64,000 bases of DNA, taken from positions 351,716 through 415,715 of the forward strand of contig BCKE01000017.1 of the NCBI GenBank assembly GCA_001600495.1, in the 5' to 3' direction. The DNA comes from Pilasporangium apinafurcum (taxonomy: Eukaryota; Oomycota; Peronosporomycetes; Pythiales; Pythiaceae). The notes beneath the pieces were generated by a model. The model was not told the DNA's origin and ran no database searches. It saw nothing but the letters and a program-made list of their open reading frames with translations. Positions 22,262 through 32,005 of the stretch are shown here, piece by piece. Every line of letters begins with the position of its first letter. The first letter of the stretch is position 1. Made by a program: the position numbers and the translations under genes.

Positions 22262-22681
22262 ATGATGACAATGGCTGGTGTGCAAACAATTAGCCTTACT
22301 GGGAATATGCGTATGCTATCACCACAACCCACCCGGGCACTGTGGCAAGATGATTATGACGATTATCAACATATGGGACTGGGATTGATTCCATCACCGG
22401 TGAATGTACTCAAACGCAGCATGTCGTGCGTGGAGACTCGAAGCGAACGGTACATGTGGTCCAGTCGGGGCATTGCCTTCCAGAACGAAGCGTTCCGACT
22501 ACAAACCGAGGCAAAAATCCACGAAATGATCTTTACAGTTGACAATCGATCCAGCTCTAGCACCAATATTTTGCTGGCAGAGAAAGCTCTAAAGTACCGA
22601 AAGATTCGAATGCGAAAGCAACCGCAAGACAATGCTGATGACACCAAGAAGACCGATGAATCTGCGGAAATCACCATGTAG
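22262..22681 (+). CDS. small unknown protein, 139 aa
   Basis: Single exon starting at ATGATGACAATG; the second Met is also possible. The sequence has an acidic DDYDDY patch near residue 30, a central helical stretch (FQNEAFRLQTEAKIHEMIF) and a basic then acidic C-terminus (RKIRMRKQPQDNADDTKK). Codon composition looks like that of the neighbours and no signal peptide is seen. No family is recognised. A minus-strand frame of similar length covers it but has no ATG-led, protein-like sequence. Confidence 0.55.
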   Translation: MMTMAGVQTISLTGNMRMLSPQPTRALWQDDYDDYQHMGLGLIPSPVNVLKRSMSCVETRSERYMWSSRGIAFQNEAFRLQTEAKIHEMIFTVDNRSSSSTNILLAEKALKYRKIRMRKQPQDNADDTKKTDESAEITM

Positions 22682-23203
22682 AAAGAAAGAGTCTTGGTGT
22701 GGTTGATAGAAGCAGAGCCTAATTTATAATTTAGATGAGCACAGATCGAGACATGATCGAAGAATTCATTAGATAGACGATCAGAACGAAAAAAATCTAG
22801 AAAGGTGGAAGGAGCATCCAGTTCTACCAAACAATTTTGACGAGCACATTTTCATCTTCTTTTTCATCTGGCATCATATGTAATCGTAAACTGATAGGGG
22901 GTATGCTTTTACTCTTTTAGATTTAGTTGACTTGAAGTCACAATGCTACAATTGTATTTATCGACTTGTTACCACTCTCTTCTCCCAATCCCATTTTTTT
23001 TGTGACATCAGTTATACACAAAGGCGCCACTTCGCATTCGGACTCTAATCTTCCTCGTCTGTTAGATGATGTTTATTGTAACGTTTAAAATTCTCGTCGA
23101 CATGGGCTTCTACTCTTCATATGTAGTTTGTCGAGCTCAGACAAACGACGAGCCTCCACAGTTTCTACATTCGCACCTTTAAGCAACATCATTTAGGAAG
23201 TCG
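22682..23203. other. 0.5 kb convergent 3' region
   Basis: The gap between the 3' ends of the small gene and ORC2. It contains a poly-T run near 22997. No gene or repeat is seen. Confidence 0.3.
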
Positions 23204-24770
23204 TCATTTTCCTCCAATAGTTGGCGCATCCATTTGTTGTAGTATCTCGGCTCGTATGAGCTCCACCGGAAGAGGGATTTCCAACTTCTCGACGTTTTGA
23301 ACGCGCATGCGTTTCACAAGCCCGTGGTCTTCGAGGCACGTGATGGAGTTTTTCATTGCCAACAGTGTCGAATGCAGTAATTTCTTGCGGCATTCCTCAT
23401 ATACAGTTTGATAATCAGCGCGAGAATCTGACTGCTTCTTCCGGCGGATACTGGTAGTAGAGGCGGTCGCTGCCAATTGATGCCGCGCGATGATCTGCAG
23501 TGTGGAGACATCCGTTGGAGTGAGGCTCTGTAAGATGAATTTGATCCCACTTCTCGATTGATCCGTGGTTTTGCTGTGACGTGTCAAGCGAAGCTCGATT
23601 TCGTCCGTATAAGGTATGAACGTGTTAACGGTTTGACTGATCCATTGAAAGCGCAATGTGTCTTCCTCTTTCCATAAGGAAATCCCGTTGATATGATCCA
23701 TTGATGCTATGATATGAATAAACGAGGCTGTGGCCAGCCAACTCAAACACGATTGAATTTCCTGTGTCCGCATGATCATACCATCAATGGAGTGGACCAG
23801 TAGATACACACGTGGAAGTGAAAGAGTGATTGGGTTTTTCTTGGCAAACTTGGCAATATCTTGGCACTAATATTGCAGAACGAGAGAAACAACCACGTCT
23901 GTGAACATTTAGCGTATGCATCAAAATTAAGTAAGTGACAAATAATTTACCTGCTGCAAGACGCTTCGGCTTGCTTTGACATTGACCTTGAGCACCTACA
24001 CTTATAATACATGGACAGCGTTGGTAGAACAATCCTACAGTCGCCTGCATAATGCTGATGGGTGTGAGCCTCGCACCTCTGTATGAAGGAATTTGGATAA
24101 GTAGCGAATCGACACGGATGGTAAATACCCATGGACTTGCACGACAACACCGTCATCCAAGTACTCTTCGGCAAAGCGCTGCACTCAATAACAACAAAAA
24201 AGAAGAAGAGTTATAAAAGACCAAGTGTTGGCTAAAGTGTTCTATCGCTTATCTCTAGCTGCTTACCTGTAATAGCTTCACTTTCGACCCCATCCCGTAA
24301 ATCAGCAGATTATAGCCCGCCAAGAGCTCGCTCCGCCACTGCGGGAAAGCCTAGTTGCATCATCATTGCAATTAGACACTACCACAAACGCATTATTGTA
24401 TATCAATGTGAAATACCAAACATTAAAATTATGGGGATACCTCGTCATATGCCGGTAATTCCTTCTTTCGTCGCTCTTGCTCTCGTTCATCTACACGTTT
24501 GAGCGCTTCCAGGAGCTCTCCATGGGCAGGTGATGTCCACCTGGTCTCCATCTCTTCTTTCTCATCGTCATGCTCTTCTGGTTCTTCCTCTCCGTCGCTT
24601 TTCTTGTTTGTACTTTTGGACTTTTTCTGGATTTTGCCACGGCGTTGCTGCGTGATGCGGCGTGCATTAAAGTAAGCATTCGCTTGAGCGACGCCCAACG
24701 TGAATGGTACGTCCTGTTCCTCCGCCTGCCGCTTGCGGAATCGCACACGGATGTCGTTCGTTGTGCTCAT
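23204..24770 (-). CDS. ORC2: origin recognition complex subunit 2
   Basis: Exons 24770-24441, 24350-24267, 24178-24077, 23995-23951 and 23866-23204 are all phase 0 and give 407 aa. The N-terminus is charged and disordered (EEEPEEHDDEKEEME). Core motifs: WRSELLAGYNLLIYGMGSK, the decayed P-loop-like start of the AAA+-like fold; VVVQVHGYLPSVSIRYLSKFL; PRVYLLVHSIDGMIMRTQE; IHIIASMDHINGISLW; and FIPYTDEIEL. The C-terminal winged helix includes TPTDVSTLQIIARHQL. ORC2 is part of the complex that marks replication origins and loads MCM helicase. Exon 4 is only 15 codons (VLKVNVKASRSVLQQ). Confidence 0.95.
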
Positions 24771-25663
24771 ATTTGTGTTGTTGGCTTTACAAACAATAGA
24801 ATCAGATCTGATAAGAGAATACCCACACTATTTGACCACAGTCTATGATCTGTGCTTCCTCACCAACAGGAAACGATGTCAGAGTCTTGAATACGAATCG
24901 ATGGATTGCTCGGCAACTATTTAATAAAAAAAAATGTCCGCGCATTGTATGAGAAGAAAGTAGATATTGTTATCTTACTTGGTCTCCCGTATCATTGCTT
25001 TATATATGGGCGAGAAAATGAGTGCGCGGTTCAAGCGATATACTGACTACGTGAGGTCGCTATGACGTAGTTTCTCAACACAAAACCGCATTTAGTTTAT
25101 ATACACACAGAAAGTCGGCACCAAAGCGAAGCTTCGAGGGTGATCATCGGAATTCTACGCTTGTTATCCTTTCTCTCCACTCTCCAAAAAAAGAAATAAA
25201 ATCGAGGGCTTGATTATTAAAATTTGGTGTCGTAGAGTAGCTGCAGAGAGTGTGTGGATGGAGAGAGAGAGAGGTGAAATGCATAGCGTGTGTATGTGTT
25301 ACCCAGAGGCTTTTGCAACAAATTCTCTAGAGAGCATTTGAGTGCAAATCCAACCTACCAGATGGCTGAAAACAAAAAAAATATTTAGCTCAAATCCTCT
25401 TTTTGAACATTATCTGATCTGGAACGCAAGTGTATCCATGTAGCCAGTAGTATCATTTGCACACTTTCTATAATTAGGTAACTGGACGTACCACACGCCT
25501 TGCTTCTCCACATTGTGTAGCTTCTCAGGGGTAACAAAGAAGGAGAGAAGACGATCTCTTTGCTAGAGGGAGGGAGAGGAGGAAGTGAAATCGATCTCGG
25601 TGTCCATTCGATCAACAGAAAGAACGAACGCGAGAGCAAGAGGCTGTAGCAGCAATAAACGAA
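24771..25663. promoter_or_regulatory. divergent intergenic region ORC2 / MLO-like gene
   Basis: About 0.9 kb between two divergent starts. It includes a short (GA)n run near 25259-25272 and Lys/Ala-free AT-rich sequence. No ORF is supported. Confidence 0.35.
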
Positions 25664-27817
25664 ATGGCAGGTGAGGCGGATAGCTCGCTCTTTCATGTTG
25701 GGGAAAACGTCGAATTTTGGCGCGTGCTCGTGCATCTCTGCGTTCTCGTATTGTTCATCATCATCTTTGAGCAATTGCTACACAAGCTTGAGCATGTCGT
25801 TGAACGGTACCGAAAGTACGAAGAGATGCTGAGCAAAGTCTATCGAGAGTTGATGATCTTGGGCTTCATTGGTCTGGGTATCAAGATTTTCAAGGAAATC
25901 TCCGGAGCGAACGGATATGGAAAGCCGATGATCGCGTTCCAAGTGGCCGATTTGACTGTGTTCATCCTGGCGTTGGCATTGGTTGTGCAAGCAATCTGCA
26001 TTTTCTTGCGATTGAAGCGCAAGAACATGCGCGTGGATCGGGCTGAATTGATTAGCACCCATGATTTAGCGGACAGCATCGTCATGTTTGATACCAAGCA
26101 GCGATTTTTCTATTCGAGATTGCTGTTTTGGCGGAAATTTAGACCTAATTGTGCGATGAATGAGGAAGGAAAACAGAATATCGTTCAGTCCTGGTCAGAT
26201 TGTGAGGAAATAAGCGAGTTACGTGTGCTACGTCATTTGTTCCTGCGCCGATATGGACTTCCAGAACTGTTCCCATTTGCCAAGTACCTTCGTCGAGCAC
26301 AGGATAACCAGATCACGCATATGATTGACGTAGAGATTTCCACGTGGATATTGCTGATTGCCGTTGGGTGGTTATTGGAAATCGTGAAAGAAATTATCAA
26401 AGAAGTACACAATCAAGAGGAAAAGCATGCATTGGTCGCAGTATTCCTGGTTGGCGCGTGGCTGCTCTTGCTGCTGCATATTGCCGTGACCATGTACTTC
26501 TGCTTTTGTATGCGCCAATTGCTTCGCGCCGCTGGATATAATTCACAAAAGGATATAATCACGTGCTTGAAAACAATTGCCGAAGAAGAAAACAACGCTT
26601 GGAGCCATGAACTCGCCGGTGATGCACTTAAATTGATGCAACAAGCACAAGAGAAACAAGAAGCCATGCAGTTAAAGCGTCGTCGCCGTCGTCATCACTT
26701 ACTGGAATCAGACACAGGTTTCCAACTGCTTGCAACTTGCTGTCGCCACCTCAACTCATGCATTTTCTCTCGCAATAACACCAATAAGAACTCAATGGGA
26801 GGATACAGCTCTTCGACTGATGATCAAGCCTCTCCTATCAGCATCCTTGGTCGTCCTGAACTACATTGCCAACACTCGATGCTGCCCGTTGAGATTCGAT
26901 GGTTTTCTCGGAAGGCATGGCACTTTGTCGTCATGTTCCTGCTTGTACTTAATGGCTTCTACCTTGCGTTGCTCTGTCAATGCATTATCTACCAGCTTAC
27001 GTGGATTTATCATGAGTTCGGGCTTTTCTCGGCTGTGTTGATTCCACTACCACTTTTTCTCAACATTTTCGTGTTCCAACCACGCATTTTCCGAAATTTC
27101 ATGGTCATCTGCAGCATCTTCCGTGTTGATGTGAATACGTTGAGCGATGTGATTAACCATTTTAGTGAGATCGTTGAGTTACGCTCAGAATTTGCACACA
27201 GGCTCGTACAAAACCTGAGAGATGCCTCACGGACCGATACCGATCTACAACAGACACTAGAAAAGCACGATCCAAGGCGCACGGGCATGATTGATGTGGA
27301 GAAATTGCGCACAGTGTTGCGTGGATTTGGCTTCCGATTGTCGCCGTTTCGCTTTAATAGCGTCGTCAAGCTACTCTTTGGTACCAAAGGTACAAAACTC
27401 GAGTATGCTCAGCTACTTCGGCTCGTACGCTTGGTACAAAATGAAGATTTCCCTAGTATGGGCGTCGATAGTACCGGTCTCGAATCTATCAGTGGGCATC
27501 GATTGCTTCGTCAGTCGACGATTGTAGAAGAACCCGACGTCGAGTCAACGAATATTGGGAGTAGTATTGGATTGCACACATCTTACGTGCCTCCTACTGT
27601 TACACACATACAATCCGAAGCGTTTACTTCAGCAGGTGGAAGTAGCACAGCGCCTGTATTAGAAACACCTTCACCACCAGCCATGCTGACAAAAACAAAA
27701 AGCGATTTCTTCGCCACGAGTTCCAAGGCCATGCGACGATTGTACCACATTGAAAGTGAGGAACTTGACCATAGTGAGAGTTCCTCTAATTTGACGACAC
27801 ATTATAGTCACATATAG
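25664..27817 (+). CDS. MLO-like seven-transmembrane protein with EF-hand-like C-terminus
   Basis: Single-exon 717-aa protein. Membrane segments lie at about residues 18-39, 62-76, 90-117, 225-244, 256-279, 419-445 and 452-472, the 7TM layout of MLO proteins. The stretch FEQLLHKLEHVVERYRKYEEMLSKVYRELMILGFIGL matches the first MLO loop (LEHxxHxLxK...AxEKIKxELMLLGFISL). The long loop between TM5 and TM6 holds a basic run (LKRRRRRHHLL). C-terminal residues about 534-570 (LEKHDPRRTGMIDVEKLRTVL) look like an EF-hand loop. Plant MLOs are calmodulin-regulated Ca channels linked to powdery mildew susceptibility. Family is by motif; the Ca role is inference. Confidence 0.85.
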   Translation: MAGEADSSLFHVGENVEFWRVLVHLCVLVLFIIIFEQLLHKLEHVVERYRKYEEMLSKVYRELMILGFIGLGIKIFKEISGANGYGKPMIAFQVADLTVFILALALVVQAICIFLRLKRKNMRVDRAELISTHDLADSIVMFDTKQRFFYSRLLFWRKFRPNCAMNEEGKQNIVQSWSDCEEISELRVLRHLFLRRYGLPELFPFAKYLRRAQDNQITHMIDVEISTWILLIAVGWLLEIVKEIIKEVHNQEEKHALVAVFLVGAWLLLLLHIAVTMYFCFCMRQLLRAAGYNSQKDIITCLKTIAEEENNAWSHELAGDALKLMQQAQEKQEAMQLKRRRRRHHLLESDTGFQLLATCCRHLNSCIFSRNNTNKNSMGGYSSSTDDQASPISILGRPELHCQHSMLPVEIRWFSRKAWHFVVMFLLVLNGFYLALLCQCIIYQLTWIYHEFGLFSAVLIPLPLFLNIFVFQPRIFRNFMVICSIFRVDVNTLSDVINHFSEIVELRSEFAHRLVQNLRDASRTDTDLQQTLEKHDPRRTGMIDVEKLRTVLRGFGFRLSPFRFNSVVKLLFGTKGTKLEYAQLLRLVRLVQNEDFPSMGVDSTGLESISGHRLLRQSTIVEEPDVESTNIGSSIGLHTSYVPPTVTHIQSEAFTSAGGSSTAPVLETPSPPAMLTKTKSDFFATSSKAMRRLYHIESEELDHSESSSNLTTHYSHI

Positions 27818-28374
27818 GAATGAATAGGGAAAAATGGCGTTTGCTGTACTCAAACTTATTAACACCCTACATATCTGACTCAACTGGCACGATAGACTTA
27901 ATGCTCCAGACAATGATTTGGTGCATATTACAACGATTTATACTTTCGTTCCTTATTCTCTGGGCTTTCATGAATCTGCTGCACCGAAGGCAACTAACTT
28001 TGAGGAGAGGTAGATGATTGCTGGTAGATTAATTTGCTTCTCAGATATTTACCTATGAAATAAATTGAGATAAACATCGATCATGTGCCGGAAGCTACGA
28101 CGGTAGGACATGAAATGAACAGACAAGAGGTCTGCAATTGATCATCGACGGACATGTACAGAAAAACAGAGTGCTTGTGGCAATCAACTTTAGGAACAAA
28201 ATGAGCTCTGATAAAGTTGGTATTAAGACATATCACAGAGAATATTGTATTGTGTCAGTATCTTCATTGGTGTTAGCCTTAGAAAGTAAGTGTAATCCGC
28301 TTTGCAGCTTCAGTTTTTGAGATTTTTCTCTGTTTGGTTTGCGTAGTCGTGACCAATGCACTAACCTCTATCCC
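27818..28374. other. 0.56 kb downstream of the MLO-like gene
   Basis: Contains only short open frames without coding character. It ends at the junction with repeat copy c (actaacctctatcccccatttctc). Confidence 0.3.
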
Positions 28375-28745
28375 CCATTTCTCCTAAATCAAATCGATTG
28401 TCCAGAAAGCGTGGTACGATAGTATCGATGCAAAAGGAAAACAAACATCACACATACAACTGTGAGAAACACTATACAACAAAGATTTGTTCTCACTGTG
28501 AGAGAATCAACTACACAATGAAGCACTAAAAAGTTTTTCAATAGATGTACTGCAAGTTTGTTCTTGACAGAGATNTTAATGCTGGTAGAAACATCTTTCN
28601 CAAGAATGAACATTTATTCATCGAGTCCAGGTGTTGAAGATGTCTACTCTGCGATTGTCTTGTCTTGATTAGACAAGTTGGACTCAAACGAAGAATAAAA
28701 GGTCCTTCCAGAGTTATCGGCATTTTGGCATCAAATGATCCCTTG
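28375..28745 (+). mobile_element. decayed TnpB/Fanzor-family repeat, copy c (short form)
   Basis: About 370 bp nearly identical to the 3' half of copies b and d. It starts with the shared ctctatcccccatttctc block and then joins directly to aaatcaaatcgattgtcc, so about 170 bases of the 5' part are missing. It includes the same zinc-finger and DRD-type RuvC-III segment with the same stops. Two N bases mark positions where the assembler could not choose between copies. It ends with catcaaatgatccc. Confidence 0.75.
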
Positions 28746-28908
28746 GGTGGGGATGAGACGGAGCGAGACCCGAACGGGTTTGATAAAGTACGGTTTTTTG
28801 TTATGTGGGCCACAAGCTTTCTAAGTGCAATCTAATGTTGTTTATGGATACTCCGTAAATAAATGCGCTTACTAAATATGGAAGTGGTAGTAATAACCAC
28901 TATTCCAA

Positions 28909-29196
28909 TTAGGGATGCAAAAAGTATCTAACGCGTTAAATACTTTTTTCGTCAAAAATAGTTAATAACTGTTTTTAAAAGTATTTAAACGTTAAAAAAG
29001 CCCCATATGAAATATTTCCTTACCTCTCACACTTGGCCCAACAGAAACAGTTTTGTTTAGGAGACTGTTGGTAAATTTCGTGCTGATTTCATTACTGACT
29101 TTTAAAAGTTATTAACAGTTAAATGTTTTGTGAAAAATTTGCACGAAACTATTATTAACCAATTTCACAGTATTTAACTTGTGAAATTGCAACCCT
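28909..29196. mobile_element. possible MITE, about 290 bp, hAT-like ends
   Basis: The left end attagggatgcaa and the right end ttgcaaccctaat are inverted repeats with one mismatch. The interior is AT-rich with matching inverted segments (gttaataactgttttt against tattaacagttaaa). TAGGGNTGCAA is a common hAT-type terminal sequence. No clear 8-bp target-site duplication is visible (attccaat against ataaaaac), so the call is tentative. Confidence 0.35.
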
Positions 29197-30457
29197 AATA
29201 AAAACCAATATTTCAGCTCCTAAATTTTCTTTAAAGAGTAAGTCTTTCTGTTTTTCTCTTTCCTATTTGTGGTTGATAATGTTTGGCGCCAGCCAATTGC
29301 GCACTTTCTCACAACATAATAGTGTTAGATAGTAAAAAAGGTTACCGTTTTTACAAGTCCAGTCAGTTTGAATTGTGTACTAATGGTTAATGGGCACGAT
29401 GCAAGTGTGACATAGATCATAGCATGCAGAAATATGTTACATTACTTGAATGTAAATCGCTGGTACATCAGTACCTAAATATTGGTTAACTTAAATAATA
29501 AATTTATGTTACCTAAATATTAATTAATTTGGTCTAAAATTGATTGTACTTATTTTAGCTCAAGTTAAAATGATTGTTTGTAAAAACTAAATTTGGAAAC
29601 TAACTTAAGCAATATAGAATTTTGTTTGCGTATAGAGTAAATGTGCGCTTATGTGGTCGAATAGCTCGTACAAGTTATGAATATTTGCCATAACATAGGC
29701 TGTTGAATTATGAAAGCTCAGTTAATGGTGTTTCACAATATTGCAATATTTAATTTATTATGATCACGTACTATACAATTATGCCAATTTAAAACCGGAA
29801 TGGTCAGAATGTTGATCTGCTTTTGATGATCAGTCATCATAGGACAATAGCTATTCTTTGTGCTTGCAGTTGCAACGTTCGTCGTCGATGACGTAGATTC
29901 TCATTGAAGGAACTGTATATTTTTCTTATCAAATTCTATTGCTGGTCAGGCACTCTGCCATTGAAGTTCAACTGCAATGACAAAAGAGGCGCAATCGCCT
30001 TTCGTCACATGGTGGAGGATCTGGCGACAAAGTAACAAAAGCACAAGAATCCTTGAATCAGAAAACTCAACATGGAAAGCCTTGATTATCGGTTAGCCAT
30101 GTCACAAAATGTGGTGTAACTCAAACCCCTTTATGGATCTGTCTATGACAGTTTGAGTAAAGATAGTCAATGGACTAAACTACCTCTTTGATGTGACATT
30201 TATTTCGCACCGGAAAAGTAAATCACAAAAGTCCACCCCCCATTTTCCTCTGCGTATTATTCCTAATTCCAGGAGAGGAAAATGGCGGATGGAATCGCAT
30301 GATTTTACTTTGCCACAAGAAAAATGCTAGTAGGAAGAAAATGAGAGAAGAAAAGCAGAGATATTTACTGTTTAATGCGCATAATAGCTTCGAAGAGAGT
30401 CTTCCCAGTTGTAACACACCAAAACTGTACAACAAAAAATATGAGCTATCTATCGCT
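29197..30457. other. 1.26 kb AT-rich region, no gene seen
   Basis: AT-rich unique sequence with no supported ORF, between the possible MITE and the 3' end of the first transporter. Confidence 0.3.
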
Positions 30458-31918
30458 CTAGAAGCGAGTGGAATTGTCCTTCACGTAGTAAATCTTATTC
30501 TCGTATTCTGGCGCGCAGAATGGGAACGCTGGACCATCCGCGTCATCGGGGTTAAAGAGTTCCTCACCAGAGGTGTAGGTCACATAGCAGCCGAAGAAAA
30601 GGCACACCGCGACAACGATGATCGCGGGGACCTTTTCGTACAAGGGGATCGCTGCCCAGCACTTCTTCAAGTAGAAGATGATGGGCAAGATAATGCAACT
30701 CAAGGTAATAGCCGAAGCACCAACGAAATCGGTGAATGCACTGAAGTCGTCACGGAAGATCACAGCAGCGATAACCAGGATGATAATGACCACAGTACGC
30801 AAAGTCATGAACTTGAGCGAATAACCCTTGTACTCCATCAACTCAGCATCTTCATCATCGTGTTCTTTCGCAATGTCAGCCATTGACACAACTGAACCCT
30901 TCGAGGCACGAGTCTTGATACCATCACCTGGGGTTTCAGCAGCTTCATATGGAATCGATTCAATGTCATCAGCAGGTTTGACTGGATGCATTCCCAAGAG
31001 CATACGTTCCAAGAGGTAGAACGCAGGAGCGATGAGGACATTGAAAGCGATCGTGATATGCAATTGCATCCCCAAGAATGCCAAAACAACGAGACCCTTG
31101 TCAACGGTGAAGCCAAGACGAGTGAGACCAGTAGTGGCATCTGGGTAGATGGAGAAAAGCAAGTTACCAGAGATTTGGCAACCAACAGTGGAGTACCCCG
31201 TACTTGCCAACACCAAAAACAAGCATGAGATAAACGTCACGGTCACGAACACAACACGTGGCATACGTGTAGGATCACTGTGTTGACGCTGAAGAGCTGG
31301 GATGACAATACCGGCACCGTAGGCNAGNGANAANTTACCGAAAGCAGNTGCNACTTGCTTAAAGTTGAGNTCNGGNNNTGGNACNGATGGATGACCAGAC
31401 ATACCATGCNNNAAGANNGNNACACCNAGGACATCACCAAGAATTGTGCCCAAGCAACCAGCAAGAGCAACACCAGCTCCTTCCTTGAGAGTTGGAATCA
31501 AACACACTGGCCACACAAGGACACCCATCAAGATGATCCAGGTCTTAGGACTGAATGCACCAGGGAACAAATCATCCAACAAGGTGCCACCAAGCACAAG
31601 GAATGCACATGGTACTAATGTACAATTGGCCATCTGAGCAATCACGGTCAGATAACGACCAACCTTCCCCATGCACCATTCACCGAGATCACCATAAGTC
31701 TTGACCGAACGTGGTGCAAGCAACATCGTCTTACTGATGCATACCGACGAGTAGACATTGGCGAATGCCATGAAGAGCAACGCGAGCGTCGCGATAACTG
31801 GCCCAGCGCGAGAGAAATTGCCAGGCATACCAAGCGTACCGATACCGTAAACACAGCAGAAGAGATTGAATGAAGCTTTGAAGTCTTCGACGGTGAAGAA
31901 TGGTTTGCCGTTCCCCAT
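30458..31918 (-). CDS. amino-acid/auxin permease (AAAP) family transporter, copy A
   Basis: Single exon of 486 aa starting at MGNGKPFFTVEDFKASFNLF. The open frame runs further upstream, but the first true ATG is at 31918. The Aa_trans signature is FNLFCCVYGIGTLGMPGNFSRAGP. About ten hydrophobic segments follow, with the charged loop SMADIAKEHDDEDAELMEYKG before the last helices, ending YYVKDNSTRF. It likely carries amino acids into the cell with protons (family knowledge). N bases at 31325-31427 mark ambiguous sites. From the start to MEYKG it is almost identical to copies B and C; after that it differs (SLKFMTLRTVVIIILV). Confidence 0.93.
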   Translation of the reverse strand: MGNGKPFFTVEDFKASFNLFCCVYGIGTLGMPGNFSRAGPVIATLALLFMAFANVYSSVCISKTMLLAPRSVKTYGDLGEWCMGKVGRYLTVIAQMANCTLVPCAFLVLGGTLLDDLFPGAFSPKTWIILMGVLVWPVCLIPTLKEGAGVALAGCLGTILGDVXGXXXXXHGMSGHPXXPXXXLNFKQXAXAFGXXXXAYGAGIVIPALQRQHSDPTRMPRVVFVTVTFISCLFLVLASTGYSTVGCQISGNLLFSIYPDATTGLTRLGFTVDKGLVVLAFLGMQLHITIAFNVLIAPAFYLLERMLLGMHPVKPADDIESIPYEAAETPGDGIKTRASKGSVVSMADIAKEHDDEDAELMEYKGYSLKFMTLRTVVIIILVIAAVIFRDDFSAFTDFVGASAITLSCIILPIIFYLKKCWAAIPLYEKVPAIIVVAVCLFFGCYVTYTSGEELFNPDDADGPAFPFCAPEYENKIYYVKDNSTRF

Positions 31919-32005
31919 GATGACTGGAATAAAAGCTTGAGAAGTCGATCGAATGTGTACTGGAGTTGTGAGTAGAACGAAGCGAATTCGAGACTGAGCC
32001 GATCG
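31919..32005 (-). promoter_or_regulatory. 5' flank of copy A shared with copy B
   Basis: About 85 bases directly upstream of the copy A start (tggaataaaagcttgagaag, then gagttgtgagtagaacgaag) match, as an inverted copy, 35251-35335 upstream of copy B with about one mismatch. Farther out the two diverge. Copy C lacks it. The core promoter of A and B may therefore be common. Confidence 0.6.
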
